From assembly GCA_018902795.1 (NCBI GenBank), contig JAHIQD010000020.1, positions 236,145 through 300,144 on the forward strand: a DNA stretch of 64,000 bases, read 5' to 3'. This DNA is from Bacteroidota bacterium (GTDB lineage Bacteria; Bacteroidota; Bacteroidia; Flavobacteriales; Weeksellaceae). The notes under the pieces were generated by a model that was not told where the DNA came from, made no database searches, and saw only the letters and a list, made by a program, of their open reading frames with translations. This document shows positions 24,666 to 33,103 of the stretch, piece after piece (the stretch's first letter is position 1; each line of letters opens with the position of its first letter). The translations under genes and the position numbers were made by a program.

Positions 24666-24947
24666 TTACTTCCTTTTTGACCTGGTGTAGTTGGATTCCA
24701 GCAGTTCATGAATATCGGTCACTTTGTAGTAAAATTTCCCGTTTATCCTGCTGTACGGCAGGGTTCCGTTATCGCGCAAAGTCTGGAGGGTGCGCTGGCT
24801 CATGTGCAGAATCTGCAACACTACCTGAGCATCTACCCATTCGTCTTTCAGTTGATTCAATGATGATTTCATCATGAATTTCATCGCTGCCTTAATCTCC
24901 CTGACATCCTGTGTCATTGCGGCTATCTGGTCTAATTGTGTACTCAT
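24666..24947 (-). CDS. Excisionase-like helix-turn-helix protein 2
   Basis: 93 residues with a MerR/excisionase-type winged helix (VDAQVVLQILHMSQRTLQTLRDNGTLPYSRINGKFYYKVTDIHELLE). Paired proteins of this type sit between integrase and replication genes in Bacteroidota integrative elements and control excision and expression. Its start overlaps the preceding HTH gene by 4 bases. Confidence 0.85.
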   Translation of the reverse strand: MSTQLDQIAAMTQDVREIKAAMKFMMKSSLNQLKDEWVDAQVVLQILHMSQRTLQTLRDNGTLPYSRINGKFYYKVTDIHELLESNYTRSKRK

Positions 24948-25243
24948 AGCTTTATCCTTCCTTTAGAGATTAAATAGTCAGCTGCCCTGCGGTCGATTTC
25001 ATCCTGGGAATCGGAGCGGTTGCGGAGCAACCATGCATCGAGTTCTGCCCTGCGGAAGTAGATTTTCTTGCCGTTCGGTTTATAGTACGGTATTACGCCA
25101 TTGCTGGTCATCTTGTAGAGATGCGACTGGGAAAGTTCCAGGTATCTGCATGTTTCGTGGAAGTTGAGTACCTCCTTTGTGTATAAGCCCTGGGATTCTA
25201 TCATTTTCTGAATCTCGTCAAGGCGTTCTAAAATATGATCCAT
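24944..25243 (-). CDS. Excisionase-like helix-turn-helix protein 1
   Basis: 99 residues: an N-terminal coiled segment (ILERLDEIQKMIESQ) and an excisionase/MerR-type HTH (LNFHETCRYLELSQSHLYKMTSNGVIPYYKPNGKKIYFRRAELDAWL). It is the first gene of a four-gene operon: HTH1, HTH2, VirE-N protein, DUF3987 protein. It probably acts as the island's recombination directionality factor or regulator. Confidence 0.85.
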   Translation of the reverse strand: MDHILERLDEIQKMIESQGLYTKEVLNFHETCRYLELSQSHLYKMTSNGVIPYYKPNGKKIYFRRAELDAWLLRNRSDSQDEIDRRAADYLISKGRIKL

Positions 25244-25395
25244 TGTAATTATTTTTAAAAATTAGAAATGGACTTTTGGCCAAAAGTCATAATCATCAGC
25301 TGATTACGGGAGTAAAATTATAGCCTAAAGGAAGGGGTTATTGGGGCGGAAGGTCTTGTGGAGTGGAGAGTGGAGAGTGGCGAGTAGGCAAAAAA

Positions 25396-25427
25396 AGAAA
25401 AAGACCTTGTTTACAGTAAACAAAGTC
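25396..25427 (-). terminator. Terminator after the 25473-26489 gene
   Basis: The stem GAC(C)TTGTTTAC / GTAAACAA(A)GTC around 25403-25427 is followed on the minus strand by TTTTTCTTTTTTT. Short direct repeats GTGGAGAGTGGAGAGTGGCGAGT lie next to it at about 25362-25385. Confidence 0.75.
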
Positions 25428-25472
25428 TAAAAAAGAAGAAAAAATATTTTTTAAATAGGAGTGGCGAGTGCT

Positions 25473-26489
25473 TTAAATCAGGTCCTTGACAACTATATCC
25501 AATTCCTTATAACTGAGTTCCGGTCTTTTCAATTTCCTTACCTTTTGCATGTCGAACGGATCACCACATTCATTAACGAAACATTTTTGTGCAATTGACC
25601 ACTGATTGTGTTCCAGGTTCGCAAGAAGTTTATGTTTTGTAATGAGTAAATAGATAAAATAATAAAGTTCCGATCTGTTACCCATCCAGACAATCGGTTT
25701 TGTAATTTCTCTACCTGAGAAAACCTTTCGAAATACAGTGACTGGGACATCCTTATGAATGAAACCTTTGCTCCTCAACTTATCAAATGCATCGTTGAGT
25801 TTTTCTCTCCCTTCATCATAATCAATATAAGACAGTGATCCGGGAACTACATCTGAATTTGTTTTTTTAGGAGGGACAACTGTGCGTTCTGTTTCAACTG
25901 CATCCACGGTAAGTACAGGAGTTAAAGGAATGATATTCGGAACCGGTTCGTTCAGCAGTTGGGAATAGAAGTCTTCCGCTATCAATATATCACCGCGATA
26001 CTGTTTAAATTCATCCTGTATTTCCAGATATATCTGCATGTATGCGAGTTTAAGAAACTGGATTATATAGGTATTGGTTTTATGTTCCGAATTTTCTGGG
26101 GTCGGCACAAAATTGTTGCTGATATAAACCGGAGCATAATCCATTTCCTTAATCAGTTCCCCCACCCTGCGGAGCCGATTTTTAAGATTCTTATCCAGCA
26201 ATTCATCGAGAAGGAATAAAATAATACTTTCGTCGGTTTCTGCGGCAATTTGTGTAATATTCTCTGATATAAGATCTACCACTGCATTATTGATCAGACG
26301 TACATAATATTTAGTCTTATTATTAAAAGGCCGCGGAAAATCAATCTTATACTTCAAAGGGATTGCTGGTTGTTTTTCTTTAACACCCGCAAGTTTTGCA
26401 GTATACTTTTCATCACTGCCGGTATCATCCAGCCATGGACTTAATTGCAACTGTAGGATTTCGTACAGGACATCACTGGCATTACTCAT
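25473..26489 (-). CDS. Hypothetical island protein coupled to the integrase
   Basis: 338 residues with no recognised domain. The N-terminal half is helical (VVDLISENITQIAAETDESIILFLLDELL). The C-terminal half reads like a region found in Bacteroidota mobile-element proteins (GNRSELYYFIYLLITKHKLL..W...AKCFVN), which suggests a DNA- or phage-related role, but I cannot name it. Its start overlaps the integrase stop by 4 bases, so the two are translated together. Confidence 0.65.
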   Translation of the reverse strand: MSNASDVLYEILQLQLSPWLDDTGSDEKYTAKLAGVKEKQPAIPLKYKIDFPRPFNNKTKYYVRLINNAVVDLISENITQIAAETDESIILFLLDELLDKNLKNRLRRVGELIKEMDYAPVYISNNFVPTPENSEHKTNTYIIQFLKLAYMQIYLEIQDEFKQYRGDILIAEDFYSQLLNEPVPNIIPLTPVLTVDAVETERTVVPPKKTNSDVVPGSLSYIDYDEGREKLNDAFDKLRSKGFIHKDVPVTVFRKVFSGREITKPIVWMGNRSELYYFIYLLITKHKLLANLEHNQWSIAQKCFVNECGDPFDMQKVRKLKRPELSYKELDIVVKDLI

Positions 26490-27580
26490 AGGTCAAGTTT
26501 TATCTTGTTAGCTGCTTCAATCTTCTTGGAGTCAATCACCTTAGCGTAAATCTGTGTGGTACGAAGTTCCCTGTGGCCTAGCATCTTGGAAACGGTATAA
26601 ATATCTGTTCCTGCCGCCAGCTGTAAAGTAGCATAGGTATGCCGGGCGCAATGGAATGTAATGGTCCTGGATATACCGGCAGCCATCATCCACTGCTGCA
26701 GTTTAAGATTGTACCAGGCTGAATAGCGTAAATTAGTAAAGACCTTTTCCCCTGGCGCACCACGTTCTCCGAGTAAACCGATTGCCTGTTCTGAAACCGG
26801 AAGGGTTTCTGCCCCTTTGGTCTTTTTCTGTATGAATCTGATATGATGCCCTATTTCGGCTGAATACTGGATTTCGGACCATAAGAGTTTCTGACAGTCA
26901 GACCAGCGCAAGCCTGTTAAAGCTGAGAAGAGGAAAGCGGTTTTGAGAATCGGTATTTCACATTCTGCTTTTGCAGCTGCCTGCAGTTCCGCAAGGCTCA
27001 GGTATTCCCTCTGCGGCTCTCCCTGTTTGAAACCATCTACTCCCTCGGCAGGATTCACCGGCAGAATCTTATCCCTCACGGCCTGTTTCAACGCTGACCT
27101 GAATTTATTGAAGTAGGAGTATTTGGAATTCTGGGATAATTTAACTCCCTCTGATTTGGTGTCTACATTGGCGAGATAATCTTTGAAGCGTTCAACGAAG
27201 TCCCGGTCAAGGTCTTCAAATAACAATTCTTTGCCCACGTATTTTTCCAGATGCTTATACATCGACATCCAGTTACCGTAATTGCCATCACTGGTCGTCT
27301 TTTTCTCCGCAAGGCCTTTGATGTAATCCAGCGCATTCGCCTTTAATTTTTCATTGTCTCTGAAACCGTAAATGCCATTCTGGATTTCAATCTGTCTCTT
27401 TGCCCTTACGCTTTCTGCCAGCTGCAAGGTTTTTTTATTAAGTTCCCTTTCATCCTTTGTCTTTGGATTGGGGTTCAGGTACAGTTTCAGGTACTCCGCT
27501 TTGCGTTTCCCTTTGTGGTAATAGTCCAGGTAGAGACTGGTCTTTCCACCCTGGTTGCGTTCTCTGAGTGTTACTTTCAT
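26486..27580 (-). CDS. Tyrosine recombinase, island integrase
   Basis: 364 residues in the phage-integrase/CTn-type tyrosine recombinase family. It has an N-terminal Arm-type domain (LRERNQGGKTSLYLDYYHKGKRKAEYL), a SAM-like core-binding domain (about 95-190) and the catalytic domain. Catalytic residues are visible as TGLRWSD (Arg), HCARHTYA (His310, Arg313), LGHRE (His336) and TQIYAKV (Tyr345). It lies 184 bases from the mnmE stop, at the right boundary of the island, and should recombine the mnmE 3' end. Confidence 0.93.
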   Translation of the reverse strand: MKVTLRERNQGGKTSLYLDYYHKGKRKAEYLKLYLNPNPKTKDERELNKKTLQLAESVRAKRQIEIQNGIYGFRDNEKLKANALDYIKGLAEKKTTSDGNYGNWMSMYKHLEKYVGKELLFEDLDRDFVERFKDYLANVDTKSEGVKLSQNSKYSYFNKFRSALKQAVRDKILPVNPAEGVDGFKQGEPQREYLSLAELQAAAKAECEIPILKTAFLFSALTGLRWSDCQKLLWSEIQYSAEIGHHIRFIQKKTKGAETLPVSEQAIGLLGERGAPGEKVFTNLRYSAWYNLKLQQWMMAAGISRTITFHCARHTYATLQLAAGTDIYTVSKMLGHRELRTTQIYAKVIDSKKIEAANKIKLDL

Positions 27581-27618
27581 ATCTGTGATTTTATGTTCCT
27601 GTCAGGGAGTATTGGAGT

Positions 27619-27636
27619 TCTGTTTCTAGAAACAGA
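27619..27636. promoter_or_regulatory. 18-bp palindrome upstream of the integrase
   Basis: TCTGTTTCTAGAAACAGA is perfectly symmetrical and is followed 4 bases later by a further half site (GTTTCTA). It lies between the integrase start and attR, so it could be an integrase operator, an excisionase site or an integrase arm-binding site. Confidence 0.5.
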
Positions 27637-27764
27637 TTTTGTTTCTAAAGCAACAATACAGTAACAAATATACGTAAAAAGATACAAATAACAACTAATC
27701 AATCAGAAATTATTTTTTATAAACCACTGATTTAAAGGGCTATTTGAGTGTTTATAGGGTGTAA

Positions 27765-27785
27765 TTACTTTCCGATACAGAACTT
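27765..27785. other. attR: 3' end of mnmE
   Basis: The last six codons and stop of mnmE form the right copy of the 21-bp direct repeat found also at 9791-9811, with one mismatch. Integration here keeps the mnmE reading frame intact. Confidence 0.88.
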
Positions 27786-29150
27786 CGAGAAAATATTCCC
27801 CAGCACTTCGTCATTTGTAAACTCACCGGAGATCTCACCAAGGTATTCCAAAGCGTTTCTTAACTCGTAAGCAAGAAGTTCAGTGGAGATTTTAGAGGTT
27901 ACCGCATCTTCGACCCTTTTCACGGAATCCAGCGATTTCTGCAACGCTTCATAATGACGCTGATTGGTGATCACGACATTGTTTTCAGCGGTTTTCAGCT
28001 GTTCAACATAGGAAGACAGTTCGTTCTTTAAATCCTGAAGATTCTGGTTCTCCAGTGCGGAAATTTTAATGAAATCAAAGGCCATCGGAATCTCATTCCG
28101 GAACACCGCTTCCATCTTTTCGTGCTGTTCAGGAATCACTTCATCTATTTTTGTCGCACAGATAATAATTTTCAGATCATCCCTGAGCAATGGCTTCAGC
28201 ATGAGGAAATCCTCAGTAAAATCTGTTGTAGCCGCATCAGCAAGATAAATAAGGATATCTGCCTGCTCCACTTTTTCAATGGCTTTTTTAACGCCGATCT
28301 TTTCAATTTCATCTGTCGTTTCCCGCAAACCTGCAGTGTCAATCAACCGGAATGCGTTTCCTTTGATATGGAGGATTTCTTCAATGGTATCGCGGGTGGT
28401 TCCGGCAATATTGCTTACAATCGCGCGCTCTTCTTTCAGTAAAGCATTCAGAAGCGTGGATTTTCCGGCATTGGGCTTCCCCAGAATGGCTACGGCGACC
28501 CCGTTTTTCACTGCATTTCCGTACTGGAAACTGTCGATCAGTGATTTCAGTTTGTCCTCAATTTTATGAATAAGAGACATAAGAGCACTGCGGTCTGCAA
28601 ATTCCACATCTTCTTCCGCAAAATCGAGTTCCAGTTCAATTAAAGAAACAAAGTTCAGCAGATCGGTCCTTAGGATTGATATTTCGTTGGTAATTCCTCC
28701 CTTCAACTGATTGACGGCGACTTTTCTGGAAGCTTCGTTTTCACTCGCAATCATGTCTGCAATGGCTTCTGCCTGAGAAAGGTCAATTCTGCCGTTCATG
28801 AAGGCACGCATGGTAAACTCCCCTGCCTTGGCCATTCTTGCTCCGTTTTTAATCAGCACTTCAAGGATCTTTTTCCCGATGTAGGGTGAACCGTGAAAAG
28901 AAATTTCCACCACATTCTCTGTAGTAAACGTTTTGGGCGCCAAAAATACAGAGACCATAATCTCATCAATAATTTCGTCTCCATCCACGATATAACCGTA
29001 GTGTACGGTATGGCTTTTCTGTTTTTCGAGATTCTTGCCCTTGAAAGTTTTCTGGGCAATGCGTACTGCATCTTCACCGGAAAGCCGGATGATGCCCAGG
29101 GCTCCTATTCCGTTGGCGGTGGCTAATGCGCAGATGGTATCGTTATTCAT
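27765..29150 (-). CDS. mnmE: tRNA uridine-5-carboxymethylaminomethyl modification GTPase MnmE
   Basis: 461 residues, full length. It shows the N-terminal tetrahydrofolate-binding domain (DTICALATANG.GALGIIRLSG), the helical domain with AGEFTMRAFMNGRIDLSQAEAIADMI, and the inserted G domain with ILGKPNAGKSTLLNALL (P-loop), DTAGLRETTDEIE (G3) and ATKID (G4). It ends with the conserved FCIGK whose Cys is functional in the family. With MnmG it modifies wobble uridine in tRNA. Its 3' end is the integration site of the island. Confidence 0.97.
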   Translation of the reverse strand: MNNDTICALATANGIGALGIIRLSGEDAVRIAQKTFKGKNLEKQKSHTVHYGYIVDGDEIIDEIMVSVFLAPKTFTTENVVEISFHGSPYIGKKILEVLIKNGARMAKAGEFTMRAFMNGRIDLSQAEAIADMIASENEASRKVAVNQLKGGITNEISILRTDLLNFVSLIELELDFAEEDVEFADRSALMSLIHKIEDKLKSLIDSFQYGNAVKNGVAVAILGKPNAGKSTLLNALLKEERAIVSNIAGTTRDTIEEILHIKGNAFRLIDTAGLRETTDEIEKIGVKKAIEKVEQADILIYLADAATTDFTEDFLMLKPLLRDDLKIIICATKIDEVIPEQHEKMEAVFRNEIPMAFDFIKISALENQNLQDLKNELSSYVEQLKTAENNVVITNQRHYEALQKSLDSVKRVEDAVTSKISTELLAYELRNALEYLGEISGEFTNDEVLGNIFSKFCIGK

Positions 29151-29388
29151 GCTGCAAATTTAGCAAAACTTAAATACTTATTTTTTATCCTGTTTTGTTT
29201 TGAATAAATCTGCTAAGGTGGCCGGCTGGAATATTGAATTGGATTCCCACACTCAACGAATGAATATTCTTAAATACTTTGCGCTCTTAATTGTTAAAAA
29301 CGTTAAATTTCTTTAAATACTTTCAATTTTTAATAATTGGCATTTAGATTGAGTAGGTATTCGGTATAACAATCCAAAAATTAAAAAA

Positions 29389-29682
29389 ATGAACAGATTA
29401 ATGATCGCAGGTATGTTTTTCGCGGGAATCGCGTTGGTATCTGCACAGGAAACAAAACCAAAAGAGAAAGAAGAGGTTAAAAAAACTGCTAACATCCCTC
29501 AAACCATTCATAATGTGGTAGACCCGAATCACAAACAGCACAATGGATATAAGGTAAAGAAAAAAACCAAAAAAGGAAAAAAATACGTAAAAAGGGTGAA
29601 TACCATTCAAAACAAGGCGACAATTAAAACCAAAAACGCCGGGGAAATGGATAAGGAAGTAAAAACCGTTCCTATTAAATAA
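29389..29682 (+). CDS. Small basic secreted protein
   Basis: 97 residues with a signal peptide (MNRLMIAGMFFAGIALVSAQ) and a very Lys-rich mature part (KKKTKKGKKYVKRVNTIQNKATIKTK). No family recognised. It is alone on the plus strand between mnmE (divergent) and an M24 peptidase (convergent), with a shared terminator. The high positive charge suggests binding to nucleic acid, polysaccharide or lipid, which is inference. Confidence 0.7.
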   Translation: MNRLMIAGMFFAGIALVSAQETKPKEKEEVKKTANIPQTIHNVVDPNHKQHNGYKVKKKTKKGKKYVKRVNTIQNKATIKTKNAGEMDKEVKTVPIK

Positions 29683-29691
29683 ACGTCAGAA

Positions 29692-29727
29692 CAAAAAAAA
29701 GTGCAGAACTCTCTGCACTTTTTTTAT
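29692..29727. terminator. Bidirectional terminator
   Basis: The stem AAGTGCAGA / TCTGCACTT (29699-29720) is flanked by A and T runs, so it serves the plus-strand gene and the convergent peptidase gene. Confidence 0.85.
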
Positions 29728-29739
29728 TTATTTTCCTGT

Positions 29740-31512
29740 TTAAATAGATTTCACCAGATCCAAGAACCATTCTTTTACTTCCCCTTCCAGATCTGCTGAC
29801 AGCTTTTCTTCACACCACTGGTGATAAGCATTCAGCCACTTTCTTTCAGGCTCCGTGAGCAGTGAGGTTTCAATGACATTTCTGTCGAAAGGACAGATGG
29901 TTAAGGTTTCAAATTCGTAGAAAGTCCCGAATTCGGTTTGCTCAGCTTCTTTCACGGCAATCAGGTTTTCGTGACGGATTCCGTAGTGGTTTTCCAGATA
30001 AAACCCGGGTTCGTTGGAGATCACCATTCCCGGAATAAGTTCCTGGAAATTCATGTCTTTACGGATGTTCTGAGGACCCTCGTGAACATTCATAAAGCTT
30101 CCTACGCCGTGTCCTGTTCCGTGGTTATAATCCTTACCTTCATTCCATAATGCCAGTCTTGCAAAAGCATCCAGCTGAACGCCTCTTGTTCCTTTCGGGA
30201 ATTTCACCATTGAAAGCTGAATCATTCCTTTCAGCGCAAGCGTGCAGTTATGCCTGAATTCATCAGAAACACTTCCCAAAGCCAGCGTTCTGGTAATATC
30301 AGTGGTTCCTTCAAGATATTGTCCTCCTGAATCTACGAGAATAGTAGATTCATTGGTAACGGATTTACTGCCTTCCTTTGGAGCAGAATAATGCATGATA
30401 GCGCCATTTTCAATATAGCCAACAATGCTTCCGAAACTTTCGCCTACAAAGTTTTTACCTTCTTTTCTGAAACCGTACAGCTTTTCACCAATTGAATATT
30501 CAGTCATCGGTTCTTTTCCTGCCTGATGCGTGAGCCAGTAAAGGAATTTCACCATCGCCACGCCGTCGCGCTGCATCACGGTTCTGAAACCTTCCAGTTC
30601 GGTTTCATTCTTTATGGCTTTCATCAGGTTTCCCGGAACCGGTGCTTTGATGAAGGTATTGTTTTCCTTCAGGGATTCAAATATGGACTGGTTGCTGTTC
30701 GGAGAAATTAATATTTTTTCATTCTTAATATTGCTAAGCTCTGTAAAGAAATCTTCATAAGGCATCATTTTCACCAAAGATTCATCCATCTGCTTTCTCG
30801 CATCAACATCCAGTTTTTCCAGATCGACAAACAGTTTTGTCTCATTCTTACTCAAAATGATATATCCTAAAAATACCGGGTTGGACTGTACGTCGCTTCC
30901 CCTAAGGTTTAAGGTCCACGCTACATCGTCCAGGCTCGAGATAATATGAACTGATGCGTTCAGGTCTTCCATTTCCTGACGGATGTCTGAAAGTTTCTGT
31001 GCCACCGATTTTCCGGCTCTTTCTACAGGATGCACAAACACAGGGTTTTTCTTTGCTCCCGGATTTCGCTCCGTCCAGATCTCTTTCAGCAAAGGATGAT
31101 CAACCAGTTTAATATTTTTAGCAGAAAGTTTTTCCTGCAGCATTTCCCAGTTCGTGTTGGAAGTGGCCAAAGCATTGACGGCAACGGTTCCGTTTTTTGG
31201 AATTTCAGAAATAATCCAGTCGATATAATTAGGAGTTCCTTCCTGTCCGTCTTTCATTAATGCGATCCCTGAATCTTTAAGCTCCAGAGGTGCCTGAACG
31301 AAATACCGTCCGTCCGTCCATAAACCGGCGTTATTCTGGGTCACCACCACAAAACCGGCCGAACCGGTAAACCCGGAAAGCCAGCTTCTTTCCTGCCATT
31401 CGCTGGGTAAATATTCGCTCATGTGGGGATCTGCGGAATAAACAATGAAAGCATCAATCTGGTTTTCTGTCATTTTCCGGCGCAGTGCCGCTATTTTTTC
31501 TGCTGAGGTCAT
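29740..31512 (-). CDS. Xaa-Pro aminopeptidase (M24B, aminopeptidase P)
   Basis: 590 residues, the long eukaryote-like form with two N-terminal creatinase-like domains and a C-terminal pita-bread domain. Metal ligands are visible: LVDSGGQY..GTTDITRTL (two Asp), HGTGHGVG (His), NEPGFY (Glu) and RHENLIAV (Glu). There is no signal peptide, so it is cytoplasmic and releases N-terminal residues next to proline. It is a monocistronic gene. Confidence 0.93.
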   Translation of the reverse strand: MTSAEKIAALRRKMTENQIDAFIVYSADPHMSEYLPSEWQERSWLSGFTGSAGFVVVTQNNAGLWTDGRYFVQAPLELKDSGIALMKDGQEGTPNYIDWIISEIPKNGTVAVNALATSNTNWEMLQEKLSAKNIKLVDHPLLKEIWTERNPGAKKNPVFVHPVERAGKSVAQKLSDIRQEMEDLNASVHIISSLDDVAWTLNLRGSDVQSNPVFLGYIILSKNETKLFVDLEKLDVDARKQMDESLVKMMPYEDFFTELSNIKNEKILISPNSNQSIFESLKENNTFIKAPVPGNLMKAIKNETELEGFRTVMQRDGVAMVKFLYWLTHQAGKEPMTEYSIGEKLYGFRKEGKNFVGESFGSIVGYIENGAIMHYSAPKEGSKSVTNESTILVDSGGQYLEGTTDITRTLALGSVSDEFRHNCTLALKGMIQLSMVKFPKGTRGVQLDAFARLALWNEGKDYNHGTGHGVGSFMNVHEGPQNIRKDMNFQELIPGMVISNEPGFYLENHYGIRHENLIAVKEAEQTEFGTFYEFETLTICPFDRNVIETSLLTEPERKWLNAYHQWCEEKLSADLEGEVKEWFLDLVKSI

Positions 31513-31610
31513 AATCTAAATTTTGTGTGAATTTACGAAGAAATTGAGAATTGTGGAATGTAATACATTCAAATTATTCAAAAGCGAAAGTATGATGACT
31601 GTGGACAGCC

Positions 31611-31647
31611 AAAAAAAAGCATACTGAAACCGAATTCAGTATACTTT
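31611..31647 (-). terminator. Terminator after the TPR gene
   Basis: The stem GTATACTGAA / TTCAGTATGC on the minus strand is followed by eight T residues, 35 bases after the TPR gene's stop. Confidence 0.85.
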
Positions 31648-31681
31648 TATAAATATTGGCTTTTAAAACCTGTGATAAGGA

Positions 31682-33070
31682 TTATTTACCCGCAGCTTTC
31701 ATTGCCGCTTCTTTCGCTTTAAATTCCTGGAATTTCGCTTCTTTTTTGTTGGAAAGGTAAAGTCCTTTTAACAGAGAAACTGCATCCACGCTGTTCTGGT
31801 CATTTTCATACCATTTTTCTGCATATGGTAAAGCAGCAGCCAGCCTCAATCTTCTTGCCTCGATAATTTTGTTGGCAGCTTCCGTTTTACCGGCTTTTTT
31901 TGCGGTGTTATAATCATCAATCGCTTTGGCATCGTCTCCCATTGTCAAATAGGTAAGATTCTGCCACGCCTGTGCAAAATTAGGCTTAAGTTCGGTGGCT
32001 TTTTTATAAGAAGCTACCGCATCGTTTACGGTTGCAGGATCTTTACTCTGCAGTACTCCTAAGTTATACCAGTTATTGGCATCACTTGGGTTTTTGGTAA
32101 TCTGGGTTTTAAGATTGGAGACAAACTCATCCATTTTCCCTGATTTGAAGTAAGCGGTTCCCTGCAGTTCTGTAAGTTTCGCACTTGAAGGGAATTTTTT
32201 CAGACCTTTATCAATAAAAGTAAGGGCTTCGTCATTTCTTCCGTCTTCAATTAGCAAAGCAGCGTTGGTTTCGAAAAGTTCGCGCTCGATACTTGGAGAA
32301 GTTTCGGTTTTAAAATCGGTGTAGTCAGAAGACTCACCCATTTTTTTATAAAGATCCCATGAGGTTTTATCCAAAGAATCTACCGCACCGGTTTTTTTGT
32401 TCTTTGCAACATAAGTGGTATTAACGCCGGTATATCCTGAATTGATCAATTCGTTATATACGCCGATCGCTTCCGCCTTTTTGTCTGCCAAAGCATAATT
32501 AAGTCCGGAATAGTACAGGTACTGTTTGTTATCCTGACCGCCCGCCTTCAAAAGATCATATACTTCTTTGAACTTCGGTGCAGCCGCAGTATAATTTTTA
32601 GCATTATATGCTTCCATTGCAGTCTTGTTCGCAGCTTCAATTAAAGGATTAATGGTGTTTCCTATTTTCCCCGTTAACGTGGTAGTATAGGTTTCCTCCT
32701 TCAGCCCCTGAATTCCTGACTGATCTGCATCTGCTTTCCCTACAAAATACACTTTGTTTTTGGAAGCGTCTTTACCGGCATAGATTTTAGATTTTCCCAG
32801 GTCACTCATTTTTGCAAGATACGTTGCACCTTCAGCGTTTTTCCCTGATTTCAACAGTGCCAGACCTTTTGCATAATAATACTGCTCCTGAAGAGAAGGT
32901 TCCAATAAGTAAGTCTTGCCTCCCATCACTGCTTCTGCTGCTGCAAGCTGCGAATTGGTGGCTGCCACGTCTCCCGCATCAATTGATTTCACAGCTGCTG
33001 CGATTTCTTTCTTTTGTGCCAATGCAAAAGTCACGGAAACTAAAGCAATGCTTAAAAATATCTTTTTCAT
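31682..33070 (-). CDS. Periplasmic tetratricopeptide-repeat protein
   Basis: 462 residues with a signal peptide (MKKIFLSIALVSVTFALAQ). TPR-like helical repeats occupy most of the sequence, clearest at DEALTFIDKGLKKFPSSAKL, NWYNLGVLQSKDPATVNDAV and SYKKATELKPNFAQAW. TPRs form protein-protein scaffolds. It is downstream of gyrA with a 33-base gap, on the same strand, and may be co-transcribed with it. No specific partner can be named. Confidence 0.82.
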   Translation of the reverse strand: MKKIFLSIALVSVTFALAQKKEIAAAVKSIDAGDVAATNSQLAAAEAVMGGKTYLLEPSLQEQYYYAKGLALLKSGKNAEGATYLAKMSDLGKSKIYAGKDASKNKVYFVGKADADQSGIQGLKEETYTTTLTGKIGNTINPLIEAANKTAMEAYNAKNYTAAAPKFKEVYDLLKAGGQDNKQYLYYSGLNYALADKKAEAIGVYNELINSGYTGVNTTYVAKNKKTGAVDSLDKTSWDLYKKMGESSDYTDFKTETSPSIERELFETNAALLIEDGRNDEALTFIDKGLKKFPSSAKLTELQGTAYFKSGKMDEFVSNLKTQITKNPSDANNWYNLGVLQSKDPATVNDAVASYKKATELKPNFAQAWQNLTYLTMGDDAKAIDDYNTAKKAGKTEAANKIIEARRLRLAAALPYAEKWYENDQNSVDAVSLLKGLYLSNKKEAKFQEFKAKEAAMKAAGK

Positions 33071-33103
33071 TATATTTAATTTAAAAAAAATTGGTTTTAA
33101 TTA

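Larger units (their letters stand above)
9791..27785. mobile_element. mnmE-integrated genomic island with Argonaute and restriction-modification cargo
   Basis: The element is bounded by 21-bp direct repeats (one mismatch) that contain the 3' end of mnmE. It has a tyrosine integrase beside the right boundary, two excisionase-like HTH genes, a VirE-N/BT4734 protein and a PriCT-DUF3987 protein, a set usual in Bacteroidota integrative elements. The cargo is an AlwI-like restriction-modification operon, a long Argonaute and several unknown genes. No relaxase, coupling protein or Tra gene is present, so it would have to be mobilised in trans or move by natural transformation or transduction. Confidence 0.85.
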
